Of a stretch of 64,000 bases of DNA, positions 47,471 through 58,749 are shown one piece after another (within the stretch, counting starts at the first letter, position 1; each line of letters starts with the position of its first letter). A model generated the notes under the pieces. That model saw nothing but the letters and a program-made list of their open reading frames with translations. It did not search any database and was not told the DNA's origin. The position numbers and the translations under genes were made by a program. Source of the DNA: Centrapalus pauciflorus (Eukaryota > Streptophyta > Magnoliopsida > Asterales > Asteraceae); contig JAANYP010001777.1 of assembly GCA_020465985.1 (NCBI GenBank), positions 62,001 through 126,000 on the forward strand, given 5' to 3'.

Positions 47471-50400
47471 GCCTATAAGACGAAATAGCACATGAGATAC
47501 CCACTTGCAGTTGGGTACTTTTGATTTAGGTAAATAATGCAATTTATTATTTGTTTTCTCATCAGATATGGCTTTTAGCTTAACAATTGATGATGATTTA
47601 GGTACCCACTTTTGAACAGTTCTTTTAGGTATCAACTTTTGTACAATTCTTGGTGGAACCTTTTTCTGTTTAAAAAATGGGTCCTTTTTATTCGGTAGCC
47701 AGACGAGCTTATCGGATTTTACAATTAAAGGTTTACAAGCACTAGAATTCAAAGTAATTAAGTCTGTTCGAGAGAATTTTATACAAGAATTATCAGCAAA
47801 TTTATTATTACAGACAGAGTTTTCAAAGTTGCTATTTCTATCTGTAACAATATTTTTCTTCACGCGCCACTCTTGTTTTATATTCTTGTTTTTGTGTTCT
47901 CTCTTGTTCTTTCTCCAAACTTGTTTTCTGGAACCGTTCACAATAATATCTGACATAAAAGAAACATGAAAATTAGTAGACATAGAAACTTGTTTCTTCT
48001 GTAAATTTCTCTTACCTTTTGAAGATTGGACTCTAAGTGCAATGGTGTTCTCTGTTGAAGATGATTCACCTTTTTCAAAGTTAGGAGTATCAAAAATTAC
48101 TTTTGTTTTCTCCTTCTTTTGTTGTAAAGTTGGTGAATTTTCAGATGATTTTATTGAATCTGTAGAAATTCTTTGCAGAATTTTAACAGTTTCTTTTTTA
48201 TCATCTGATTGTTTGTTATGTAAAGGTTTTACAAAATCATCAATTTTAACAAACATTTCTTCTAAGGAATTGAAGTCAGAGTTCATAAACAGATCAAATT
48301 CCTTTTCTGAATTGATAGAATCTAGAGAAGTTGAAGTAGATGGATCAGACAACTTTTTGTTCTCAGACTGTTTTTGTAACTTTTGTTCCATAATTTTAAG
48401 TTCAGCCTGGAGAGATTTTTTTTCCGTCTCAAAGTTTTTAATTTTCAATTCTGGATCAGAATTTATCTTTTCTAGAATTGAAAATGGTAAGTATAACTTT
48501 TGAGATTGAGTAGGGGATTCAGACAAATCCTTTTCAAAATATGTCTGAATGTACTCTTCATTAATATCTGTATTATTGCTTGATTCATTTATTCTGTTAT
48601 AATCAACAGAAATTTTGCATTTTGTCTGATCTTAATCTTTTTGTTTCTTCACTAGATTCTACTTCATCAGATGCTTTCATAAACGTTATTTTTAAACCTA
48701 AGTTCATATATCTGACATCATATAAAGTTGGTGAACTAGATATTGCCTTTGTCAGATACTTGGGATTTTCCCAACCAATACCAGATTTAGAATTATAAAA
48801 TTTTGTGTCTTTTGGTTGATTTAAATAGATGGTTTGATCTGTTTGCCCTCTTTTGATAAATTCATCTTCCATCTTCTTTATTTTCTCATAAAGCTTAGTT
48901 CGTTCTTCAAAAATCGCATGATATTTTACAGAAAAATTTGAAGCTTCTAATTCGTCCATTCTCAGTCTTTCTTGTAGGTCAGATATATTATGTTTAAGTT
49001 CTTGTATTTTGCTTTGAAGTTCTTTTTCTTTATCTTGTAAATCTGAAACTGCTCGTAAAGCTAATGCTTTATCTTTGGAAAAATCTAAAACTAAATTATG
49101 TTCATTACGAAGCTTATTTTCCAAAGAGTGAGCATTTTTCTTTTGAGCCTTTAACAATTTTTCAAATTTCTTAAGCATAAAGGCCATATTAGTTAATTTC
49201 TCTTCTAGCACACAAGAATCATCAATATCAGAGTCAGAGTTAGAATTTACCTCCGGTGTGTCTGAACCATCTGATTTTTCTGACTCTGAATCTTCATTAT
49301 CCTTATCTTCAGTTTTTCCTGTTGCCATCAACGCAACTTCTTCTGTCTCTTCCTCCTCAGACTCTTGTCTTTCCTCATCTTCTTCATCTGTTAATCCAAC
49401 CCATACTTCATCCTTGGCTATCATGGCTGACTCACTTAATTCCGACTCATTGAGAACCTCTGATTTCAGGCAAATATGAGCATCCTCATCTAGGATGTCT
49501 TCATCTTCAGATAACTGCAGCCAATGGTCATCCTCCGCCATAAGAGCTTTTCTAGCCCCTTTTTCTTTGGCTAAGAGAGCCTTTCTTGTATAGTAGTCAG
49601 AGTTTTTGACTACTGGAAGTCTACATTCACGGGCAAAATGACCTGGTTTTCCACATTTATAACATTTCTGCTCTGAATCTTTCTTTGCTGATTTATCTGA
49701 TTTTTCATATTTGTCAGCCTTTCTTCCACTGCTTTCTCCAGATTTTTCATATGTTTCCTTCTTCTCAATTTTCCTCGAGACAGTCTTGTAGCGCATCTTA
49801 TTGTTGGTTGGCTTACGGTAGAACTTCTTTTGAAATGCTTTGGTTAACAGTGCCATCTGCTTTTTCATTTCTTCAATCTCAGAATCTGCGGATGAATCTG
49901 AGGTTTCTGATTCGGAAGAGGTAGTGCTGACTACTGCCCTTTTCTCCTTTTTCAACTTATATTTGTACTTCTTTTCTGCCAGTAAAGCTAATGGGTCAGC
50001 AGTCACTTTCTCTGCTTTCTTCTTTCCTGATAATTTCCTCAATACAACCTCTTTGTAGTTATTGAGGTTCTAAAAAATCATATGAAAATCCATTTCTTCA
50101 ATGTCGTTTGTCTGCTGGATAATCATGCCATATTTCTCCCATTCAGGGTTCAGTACATTTAAGAACTTGACATTTATGTCCTGGTTGGGCTTTGTCACTC
50201 CATTTCTTTTCATTTCACTTACCAAACTCACAAACCTCAGGTAAGTGTTTTCCAGTAGTTCTCCTTCACGAGCTCGAAAATTCTCGAATGTCATCAGACT
50301 GTTTCTAACTCTGTTTGTTGCAGCTCTGTCAGATCCCCTCATAAGTTTACACACCTCATCCCATATGGATTTGGCAGTTTTTGTGTTTGTGAGACATGTG

Positions 50401-50711
50401 TAAATGTCATTGGGAATCGAGATCAGTAATAATTTTCTTGCAGTTTTATCCCCTAATTTTCTTTTCTTTTGTGCCTCAGTCAAGTTGGTAACCTCAACTG
50501 TCATTGGTGGAATCGGGGGATTACCTGTGGGTACTCCAGGGATTGTTTCCATGAATGTAGCTGGTCCCTCTGTTAAGGATTTCAACATTTCTTCCGACAG
50601 ATCATGAAAGCTTATGAATTCTAGAAACCTCTCCCTCCATTGGACGTATTCTCCCCGATAAAGAATTGGGGGTTTGGTTTCTGATCCCATTGCTAGAGCG
50701 TCTTTTGACAT
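47450..50711 (-). pseudogene. Element A gag and linker, one stop and one or more frameshifts
   Basis: It starts at ATG 50711. The N-terminal gag/UBN2-like domain (50711-50070) reads RGEYVQWRERFLEFI, SIWDEVCKLMRGSD and LRFVSLVSEMKRNG. A single in-frame TAG at 50070 (a Gln in comparable elements would need one base change) precedes 50042-48603. That stretch has the CCHC knuckle CYKCGKPGHFAREC at about 49620, an acidic stretch and a long coiled coil. After a frameshift near 48560 the linker 48526-47450 is Lys-rich and leads into protease. Confidence 0.85.
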
Positions 50712-50824
50712 TGTGATTGATATTTTGGAAACTGTCCAAGATCTGATGAACTTTGATTGAAATTGAAATTGTTGATCAACAGTTTAAAGTTGATCAACCT
50801 TTGAAAGAAAGATTAGTATCAAAT

Positions 50825-51420
50825 GATCAACTCGAATCTATAACAAAGTAACTTGTTAGAAGCAATACTCAACTCGAATCAAACAATGATAAAACTCGAA
50901 TGACTTATGCAAGACTCGATTGATGTTGTGTTAAACTCGAATGAACTTTATGAAACTCGAATTAGTTTTGAGTGAAACTCGAATCAACTTTGAGTTAAAC
51001 TCGAATAAAATTGTATAAAACTCGAATTAAGCTCCTGTAAAACTCGAATGATGTATCTGAAAAACTCGAATTAAGTTTCTGAGAAACTCCATTTAAGTTT
51101 GTGAAAAACTCGAATTAAGTTTCTGAAACTCGAATCAAGTATTTATGAAACTCGAATTAACTTTTAGTTCAACTCGAGTGAATTGATAGTCAACTTGATT
51201 CAATTGAGAGTCAACTCGAATGAAATTGTAAGTCAACTCGACTAAATAGCAAGTCAACTCGAATGATTAATCATGTCAACTCGATTTACTCAAGTTAACT
51301 CGATTGTTTAACAATTCCAACTCGATTGAAACTTGTTGTCAACTCGATTGACACTTGTTGTCAACTCGATTGACAAAGACAGTCAACTCGAATTGCACAT
51401 AAACTATGTGTATATCGAGT
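50825..51420 (-). repeat. TCGAAT motif array in the 5' leader of element A
   Basis: More than 20 units of AACTCGAATNA or AACTCGATTGA type (as read on +), spaced about 20-24 bp, between PBS and gag. The order changes from CTCGAAT units (50830-51180) to CTCGATT units (51270-51380). The same motif recurs upstream of ORF3. The remaining leader (51421-51826) has no other recognisable feature. Confidence 0.9.
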
Positions 51421-51826
51421 TTCTTAGTTTTTTTAGATTATTCAAGTCTGAAATTCAAATTAATTCGAAAAACTTAGCCATTTTCACTCAAATTGAAATC
51501 GAAGGTGAAGATTATGATTACAAACACTTTTTGTTAAACAATATTGTCCAAAAATAGATCTAGATGTGACTTTTTCAATAGAACAGTGATAAACTTTGGG
51601 TTTTTCAAAATTTCAGAAAAATCACTAGATCTTTTTCTGTGTTTGATGAATCAATACATGATTATAGTCAATTGAATCGACTACTTATCCTATTCCTTCG
51701 ATCCAAATTTCAGATTGTATGATCAACAGATTAAAAACCCTTGATGATTTTAGGGTTTTCGAAGAAAAAAAAAATTCAAGAACAGTTCGTACTTATCAAT
51801 TTCAGAATCAAAATTCACCCCTAGAA

Positions 51827-51838
51827 GCTCTGATACCA
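51827..51838 (-). other. Primer-binding site of element A
   Basis: GCTCTGATACCA on + is TGGTATCAGAGC on the element strand, two bases inside the 5' LTR. Confidence 0.92.
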
Positions 51839-51840
51839 AT

Positions 51841-52134
51841 TGTGAATTACAGTTTCTTATCAATCAAACAACAATATCAATAATCAAGAACAATAAATGG
51901 AATCAAAACTAACCAAATGATTATATTTCAGATATGATGATTACAAAAATGATGCAACAGAATCTTCGAGTACTATTGCCCTTTTCAGAAATTAATGCGT
52001 AACAATCAGCAACTGTCAGAGATCTATTCTATTTTGAAAGTCAACACTCTATTTATATACATTTATGCAACTATTAACTAATTACAAAACAGACCCTATA
52101 CTTTGTATTCTATCAACAAAAATACATTCCAACA
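51841..52134 (-). repeat. 5' LTR of element A
   Basis: TGTGAATTAC to CATTCCAACA, 294 bp, followed by TSD GATCC. About ten differences from 13476-13770, several clustered near 51915 and 52000. Confidence 0.92.
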
Positions 52135-52712
52135 GATCCGAGAAAAGACCACCTGTTCTGTATCCCGATGAGTATGAGCAATGGAAGTCCCGGTTCCTAA
52201 ATTTTGTTGGTATACAACCCAATGGAAGCCTTATGCTTCAATCCATCTCTAAGGGCCCTATTATCTACTATCAGGAAATAGCTGCTAGACCCGAGGCTGA
52301 CCCCCCTGTTCTCGCATCAAAAGTTGAAAGGGAACCTGCCAATGATGCCGAGCGAGACTGGCAGCATGCAGACAAGAGGGCCGAATATCTGATCTACCAG
52401 GCCCTCCCCACTGATATCTTAGTCGGAGTAGACAGCAAAATGTCTGCTAAAGAAATGTGGGATGAGTTAGAAGTTCAAATGCTGGGGGCAGTTCTAGATG
52501 ACCGTGCAAAAATTAAGGAAGCCAAGGCTAAGTTCACAGAATTCCGGGCCAAAGACGGGGAGTCGCTGCAGGCTACATTTACTAGGTTCTGTGCAGTCCT
52601 GAATGAATTGAACAAACTGCACATAAAAAAGGACAAGGATGACATAAAGATCCAGTTCTTTTCAGCCTTAGCCCCCATATCCTACGCCTACCCGCTGAAG
52701 CCTATTCCATGA
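52135..52712 (+). pseudogene. Element C gag, truncated and joined to ORF3
   Basis: This continues the frame started at 13446: PPVLYPDEYEQWKSRFLNF, MSAKEMWDELEVQMLG, LQATFTRFCAVLNELNK and IKIQFFSALAP. It is homologous to the N-terminal gag domain of element A. It stops at 52712 without a zinc knuckle, protease or pol. The last codons overlap the ORF3 start by four bases (ATGA at 52709-52712). The loss of pol is therefore an internal deletion ending at this point. The apparent start at 52065 lies in A's LTR and is not real. Confidence 0.85.
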
Positions 52713-55709
52713 ACCGCCTACAGTTTGCCCCAATTCCTCCACCCCTCGAAACCCTAAATGAAATCCAAGCCTTGGGATACGATGGTCCGCTAACCAAGCC
52801 ATCGGACTTCGGAACCAAGAATCTTCAAGCTCACTGGAGGATTCTTTTTGATGTCATCAATAAATGCTTCACCGCCAAGCATGCTGGACATGACTCAGCA
52901 TCAATTCAAGTCCTGGCAATGTTCGCAGCCTTCGCTTATGACAGACATTACGATTATGATGCATTCCTGTTCGAGGAATTAAGAAGAGTTAACCTGGAGA
53001 AGAGCGCAAAACGCGGACGAAAATACATCCCTCTCCAGCGTTTCCTACAATTAATAATTCAATATGCCATGGACAACGACGATGATATACATGAACATCT
53101 AGAGGCCGATGTATACCCGACGGTTGCCATACAAAAGCTCAATCTTCCGAAAGGGGCTCCTAGTGTACCAGTAATGACAATCCCACTGTCCCTTCTTCAA
53201 AGGGCACTGCAATCTGACAAGGTAAGGGTGTATTTGAGAGAGTTTTATCCGGATGAGGCTCGGTCAGATCCGACTGAGCCTACCCAATCCGAAGGTGAGT
53301 TAAGAGCGAGTGAGGACGAGGGAGAAGCGGTGGAAGTTCAACAAACAGTGGGTCTAGGTGAGCGGGAGTTTATGCGTGTAAGGGAGGGAGGAGAAGGTGA
53401 GGCAGCAGAGACAGCGGATTTCGAAATAACCGTCTCTGTTGTACGAGGGATTGAGATAACATCTGAGGGTTACCTTAGCCCAATCAGCCGGACAACCCAC
53501 CTTCAGACCATCAGTCCAATGGTCGAATTCACCCTAACCACCCACTTAGCATCCTCTCAACAGGGTGCTACTTCATTGCATGGGAATCTTCCACACACGC
53601 CATCACCCTCTCATTCGGAGAGTTATGGTGTTGAACGAGGTCACACTCCGCCCCATGTGAACGAACATCTTTCGCCCACAGCTGACTCCCCACCTCCACA
53701 CACATCGCACGACGCCTTCGTGGCGTCCCCTCAACGAGCTGCCTTCGTGGCGGATCCTCAAACTTCTAGATCTGCGCATCCAATAGTGGAGCTAGAAATG
53801 ACGGAAGGAAGACCTGGAGTGGCTTCATCTATGCCATCCACTTCAGGCCATCTCCAAATCAACATCGAGATGTTAACGGCAACTCTACGTGCTGCCGGAG
53901 TTGTTACCCAGGCTGCCTTGGACGCCCACAAGGAGGCTGCCGAGGAACAACATACCGCCCTTCTCTCATTGATTAAGGGTAAGGGTGTCGCCTCTGAGGA
54001 TTTGCCTCCACCAGGGACCCGATCACCAATTGATGATTCAGGAGTTATCAGACAAGATAGACACGCAAACCAGATTAATCCTTCAAGTCCAGGAGCAACT
54101 CAACTCCCGTATGGACCGTCTTGAGTCTGCGGTTATCGAGCTCCAGTGTTGTCCCCAGGCTGAGTCCCAAAAGAGAAAACATGACAATCAGGACGACCCT
54201 AATCGCCATGAGGGGGAGAAACGTCAAAAGACTCAGTCTGAGGACCTTATGTTGATTGAAGGGGGAGCTGGATCAGAGAGAACAGAAATACAAGGGTATG
54301 GGGATCATAGTTTTGAGGCTCGAGAGATGCTGATGATAGAAGATGAGCCACTGATTGAAAGTCCTGCTCCATTGGATCCGATGTCAGCAATGGTTGAGTT
54401 CGAACCCATTCACGAAAAGGTTAAAATCATATTGGTGTCTGACTCTGACTCCGATACTGATGACAACCAATCCTTAATCATCCCAAAGCCTGAGCCCGAG
54501 TCACCACAAAAACCATCATCCTCATTCGAATTCCTAAACTCCCCGCCCCCCGTTCCGCAACAAGAAATACTATCCTCCATCCAAGCTCCCTCCTCACTAA
54601 AAGAATCCCAGCTAGTCCAAAGCCCTCCCAGAACTCAAAGTCCTCCCATAGTCCAACTTGTACCCCAAGTGCAAACCCTGGAACCAGGACCCTCAGAAAC
54701 TAGGCATGTAGACAGTTTTGATGAGGCTCCTGCACAGCCTGGTGATCATGATGATGGTGATCTGTATTGGGTAGTGTGGTACTCGAAAGGTGGTGTACAT
54801 TCTCTGCCACCAGAGTTAAAATAGGAATTGAGACAAGAACGAAGGGGGAAAATCTTCAAATTACTTGAAGCCAAATCATCAGAGATAGAAGATCCCCCCG
54901 TTCAGGGCCTTAAAGAATTTTTGCAGAAGTTTCCTCCTGAGCAGTTTCAGAATCCTTTTTTGGAAGAACGATTTAAGATGGCATTCAGGAAGAAGTCAGG
55001 GTCATACAGCAGGCGCTTACTCATGGAACTCAAAAATGTTTCCAAAGCAAAACAGGCCGAGTACAACCAGTTAATGCTCAGGGAGAGGAGGTCCAAAGTC
55101 TCTAAGTTTAAGATAAAGAAGCTTCTCAACATCATAATGTGTAGAAGAGAAAAAGTATACTATCCTGCCTTTCAGGTAGAGAGAGAAGATGGCACAGTGG
55201 AGGAGTTCTTTGAAAATGACTTGGACTTTATAAATGTGGACGACGTTGAATTTCTACACGAGAGACTAAAGCATAAAATCAGAAAACGTCTGTCTCACAT
55301 GACCGCCGTAGCCGCGCTTATTCGAAGTATGAAACGCCGCTCAATTATCATGTGCCTACAAGATTTTCAAATGGCGATAGAGAGCGTGCTGGTCAAAGTA
55401 GGACTACGAGCCCCTGAGCAAGATAGCTTTCTTCTTGACCATCATCCTGCATACAGAGTCATATTCAGAGGAGGCCCAGGAGTTATTTTTGTGAATCAGA
55501 GAGGGCATAAAAGATTCATGCGCTTCGAGGATCTTCCTTGTTACTCCGATGGTACTATCAGAATGGTTAGAGCCGACCTTACACGAAGAGTACAAGAATT
55601 TGATGCTCAACCAGATCCAGAACTTAGACGCTCACTAAAGGAGATACAGGACATCCTCAGTGGCATCGAATACTTTGAACGAACGGCTACACATGAGACA
55701 AGTGATTAG
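52709..55709 (+). pseudogene. ORF3 of element C, about 1,000 codons, one frameshift and one stop
   Basis: Pieces are 52709-54124, then the frame of 53985-54824 after a shift near 54050, then the same frame after a stop at 54822 to 55709. The N-terminal domain (residues 1-140) contains HYDYDAFLFEELRRVN and RKYIPLQRFLQLIIQ. The middle (about 200-560) is acidic and His/Pro/Ser-rich with a coiled coil (KIDTQTRLILQVQEQLNSRM). The C-terminal domain (about 700-980) contains YYPAFQVEREDGTVEEFFE, CLQDFQMAIE, HHPAYRVIF and YSDGTIRMVRADL, with parallels in element A at the same positions. It is the best-preserved statement of both ORF3 domains in one element. Function unknown. It sits directly behind truncated gag. 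Confidence 0.8.
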
Positions 55710-55783
55710 ATGATTTGTTGTCATCCTTGGGCTCCGTGAATCAACAATTCATGCCAGAGTTCCAGGACCACCACAATGATCGA

Positions 55784-55795
55784 AAAGGGGGAGAT
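55784..55795 (+). other. Polypurine tract of element C
   Basis: AAAAGGGGGAGAT directly before the LTR start TGTTAGATATT. Confidence 0.85.
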
Positions 55796-56145
55796 TGTTA
55801 GATATTAAATTTCGATCTTGTGGATCTATATTGTAATAGTTATTTAGATGATATTTAGTCTTGTAATTTATTTCTTTGTTATTTTATTTTTATGAAAAGT
55901 TCAAGGGCCAAAAGTGTCAATCCTTGAAACTTAATTAAAGGAGCCTACAACTAGACTCCCAGAAAACCCTTGTACACGGTTGACAATTTATGAAAAGAAA
56001 GAATCCTATGACCAGCCGCCAATATTATTCTCTCTAAACATTCTCTTTGTTCTTTAATCATTTCACAATTATTGAGTGCAAATTCTTCTTGTGAGAGTTT
56101 ATAGAACATTAATGTGCAGATATTATCTGGGAATCAACAACTACA
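55796..56145 (+). repeat. 3' LTR of element C
   Basis: TGTTAGATAT to AACAACTACA, 350 bp, followed by TSD CAAAC. Compared with the 5' LTR it has roughly 25 differences, including a cluster near 55965. Confidence 0.9.
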
Positions 56146-56384
56146 CAAACAATTAAGAACAATAGAACACTAACCGAATGATTTACTTACACAAAAATGG
56201 GAATTACAATCTGAGAGGATAATACGTACACTGTAGCCCTAGCAATGAATTCCGTGCAACAAAAGTCAGATCCGTACATTTCACTGTACAACATTCACTA
56301 TTTATATAAAAAGTCATATCTACGAACTAATTACAATTCAACCCCTAGACTAATTATTGTCATCAACTAAAATAGTTTCCAACA
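56146..56384 (-). repeat. Solo LTR D, right part
   Basis: Continues D after element C and ends AGTTTCCAACA, followed by TSD AAAAC (56385-56389). Order and style match the A-family LTR (CTATTTATATA, ACTAATTACAA, TTCCAACA). Confidence 0.75.
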
Positions 56385-56389
56385 AAAAC

Positions 56390-56750
56390 ACGTAGAACGA
56401 TCAACATGATTACATAATTAGTCATCTTCAAACCCCTGCATATTTGGTCAAAAAACACCTACCAAAACACATAGTGGGAAGGCTTCATCTTCTCATTAAA
56501 ACTTTCAAAATTTGAAACAAAGATTTCCAATTGAAGTCTGTTGGAAATCCACACAAGATCAGCAAGGCTACAATGAACCATCAAAATAAAAAGGTAATTT
56601 GCATCAATACTAATGGATTAATACCGATCAACCAAGTATTAGTATTGTAATTATATAAAGTATGTTGTATGTGTAATTAAAGAAAGTAGAAGGACCTAAA
56701 TTATTATTTAGGAAAACTTGAAGGATTGCATCTTTTCATAAAGGATGTGT
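56390..56750 (+). repeat. Ty3-type LTR fragment (continuation of 11111-11292)
   Basis: Non-coding, with a donor-like AAAAAGGTAATT (56598) as in the Ty3 LTRs of this window. It ends where the palindrome of element E begins. The remainder of this LTR is not seen. Confidence 0.4.
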
Positions 56751-57053
56751 GTTAGAATCTTTATTTCTTGTAATTTAAGCTTGTGTAATTGCGCTTAATT
56801 GCAAATATATAATTATACACTAAAGGGGAGATTGTTAGCCCTAAAATAGTGTATAATTAAATATAATAAAAGTCTAGGAAATTAAGATTCCCCACAAAGT
56901 AAACTATTCCTATTTACAAATTGAACCTAGACTTTTATTATATTTAACTATACACTATTTTAGGGCTAACAATCTCCCCTTTAGTGTATAATTAAATATT
57001 TACAATTAAGCGCAATTACGCAAGCTTGAATTACAAGAAATAAAGTTTCTAAC
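56751..57053. repeat. Large palindrome: 128-bp inverted arms around a 47-bp spacer
   Basis: The left arm 56751-56878 (GTTAGAATCTTTATTTC to AAAGTCTAGG) is mirrored by the right arm 56926-57053 (CCTAGACTTT to GAAATAAAGTTTCTAAC) with few mismatches. Each arm contains an LTR-type boundary, GGGGAGAT followed by TGTTAGCCC, so two retroelement 3' termini face each other. The inner part TGTTAG to CTAACA is 56833-56971. Confidence 0.9.
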
Positions 57054-57480
57054 AATCTCCCCCTTCTTGTAGTCAAGGCTTGTATTCTTCTGAAGTCTTG
57101 GGCTCTAAACTATGATCTCTGAACTTTCAAGTATATCACTGATCTTTTTTAGATTACTCTCCCCTTAAATCTTTCAGATCAGTGACTCTCCCCTTGCATT
57201 TAGTAGGTCTTTCTCCCGTTAAGAACTTCAACATACTTTGCAACTCTTTTCCAAACATTCTCCCCTTCATGATGATCATGAGAATTATAATCATCATGTA
57301 ATCCCTTTAGCTCTCCCTTTCAAATGAATAACCTCAATGTCTCTTCAAATCTTCTTTCTTTGTCGAAGCAGACGATTACAGACTCAGAAAAAAATATTAC
57401 AGTTAGAACATTACAGACACAGAAATACTTATCTCTCTCTCGTTACAAACTAAAACAGTAACTCTCCCCCTCAATAACAA
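57054..57480 (-). other. Cluster of polypurine-tract-like motifs near the 3' end of E
   Basis: On the + strand CTCCCCCTT or CTCCCCTT occurs near 57055, 57160, 57187, 57261 and 57463. On the element strand each reads AAGGGGAG or AAGGGGGAG. Only the one next to the LTR start TGTTAGAAAC (57053) or TGTTAGCCC (56971) could be the working primer. Confidence 0.6.
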
Positions 57481-58749
57481 AATATAAACATTTACATCAT
57501 AAAATCCATTCATGGCTTTGCAACCTGAAGAAATAAAAATGAAATGAAATCATTTGTAAGTAACAATCCAGTAGGAGTTTTGTTTGCACAATAGACATAC
57601 TTGATGTGACCTACGTTCAGCGCTGGTGTAACATTAACACTGGTAGGATTTCCAAATAATCATTGTAAAATCCTTTATCACAAAAGAATCACTCATATCT
57701 GTTTCGGTTTTGTCTCGGTAGACAAGCTGTTTATAGTCACACAGACTGTAGACTCCATGCGTCCTAGAAGTGTTAACATTAAGCTCTAGACTCAAAGTGC
57801 ATCAACTGAAGTCGGAGACCGGAGAGGATGTCTTCCTTGTTTCAATATCAACAATATCCGAATGATATGTCGATAGAATATGTGATATAACTCCGTGTGA
57901 ATTGAAACAGAAGTCTTTTAGAGACGACTGATTAGCTGGGGGGTTTAGTGCATGCGTCACTGGGTCCATGATGTCTTGTTCAATACCTGATCCAACTCAT
58001 GGAATTTGGTAGCAGATGTAGGAAACCCAGCAGACTGACACGGTGTCGGTAGGATTTTCTTTTTCTTTTAATCCTTTCTCACCCCTTAGCTCTCGTCATT
58101 TTTCAACTATACTCCCTCCATTTCACTTTTAAGATACAATGATAGTCAGAAAGCGTAGCATTGTTAGCTCATGATGCACCCCATCTCCTTTTACTAACCC
58201 CTCCCATTTGCATTTTATCTATGCTCGACCCTGTTAGTACCCTGTGGTAACTAACACTCCTCAACTAATTGACCTGAGAACCCTTACTCACACAAACTAA
58301 AGTGGTTTGCTCCTTGGGTAGGTCTTCCGGCTCTGGTTTAGACCATAAGAGCAATATATATGCCTAATCACACATATTGTGCATCATCGGAGTCAGCATG
58401 ATATCTTGAAGATATAACAGTTAAGCTCATGGGGTATTTCAGAAGATGGATGAGAGTTGAATGAAATATCTTGGGAAGTTTGAGAGACTATATGAGAGAA
58501 CTCCAATAGAGAATCTGATATGAGATTTGGAAATGAATCAGACTATCATGAAATATCTTACACACAATTCGTTAAGATGTCATCTTCAGAGCGCATCTGA
58601 AACTCTCCCTAAGAATAAGAACAGTATCAGTGAAACATAAAATGTTGTGAGTTAATTTCAAACTCAAACTGATAAGCATAAAAAGTAGGGAAATTTCAGA
58701 GAAGTTGCGGAACCACAGGTTCTAAACTGGGTTTTTATAAACCATCTAA
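57481..58749 (-). pseudogene. ORF3 relic of element E and flanking unassignable sequence
   Basis: At about 57840-58030 the + strand shows the same order of words as element A's ORF3 at 16008-16195: GATAGAAT, TGAAACAG, GAGACGACTGA versus GAGGAGACTGA, GTCACTGGG versus GTCAGTGGG, and AGCAGATGT. It therefore derives from the middle of ORF3, without an open frame. The rest of 57481-58749 shows no recognisable coding content. Confidence 0.45.

Larger units (their letters stand above)
13476..52134 (-). mobile_element. Sirevirus-like copia element A, carrying three nested insertions
   Basis: TSD GATCC is at 13471-13475 and 52135-52139. On the minus strand the order is 5' LTR (52134-51841), PBS, TCGAAT-array leader, gag, protease, integrase, RT and RNase H, a spacer with GGGGGAG motifs, a second TCGAAT array, ORF3, PPT and 3' LTR (13770-13476). 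Inserted into it are a Ty3 solo LTR, a Tekay-like element and copia B. Without these it would be roughly 14 kb. The LTRs (295 and 294 bp) differ at about ten positions by eye. gag, pol and ORF3 all carry stops or frameshifts, so it is inactive. Confidence 0.9.
11344..56145 (+). mobile_element. Sirevirus-like copia element C, pol-less, interrupted by element A
   Basis: TSD CAAAC flanks it at 11339-11343 and 56146-56150. The order is 5' LTR (11344-11695, repeated at 12033-12384), tRNA-iMet-type PBS, leader with a TTCGGA array, gag start (13446), [element A], rest of gag (52140-52712), ORF3 (52709-55709), polypurine tract and 3' LTR (55796-56145). Protease, integrase and RT are absent: gag passes directly into ORF3. 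By eye the two LTRs differ at about 25 of 350 positions, making C the oldest element here with both LTRs. C could only have moved with enzymes supplied by a relative. Confidence 0.85.

Noticed and set aside
50825..51420. CRISPR-like look of regularly spaced short motifs
   Set aside because: Units are about 10 bp, degenerate, with no conserved long repeat or unique spacers, in a plant retroelement leader.
52065..52139. N-terminal extension of the C gag ORF
   Set aside because: Those codons lie in the LTR of element A. The true gag start is at 13446, on the far side of A.
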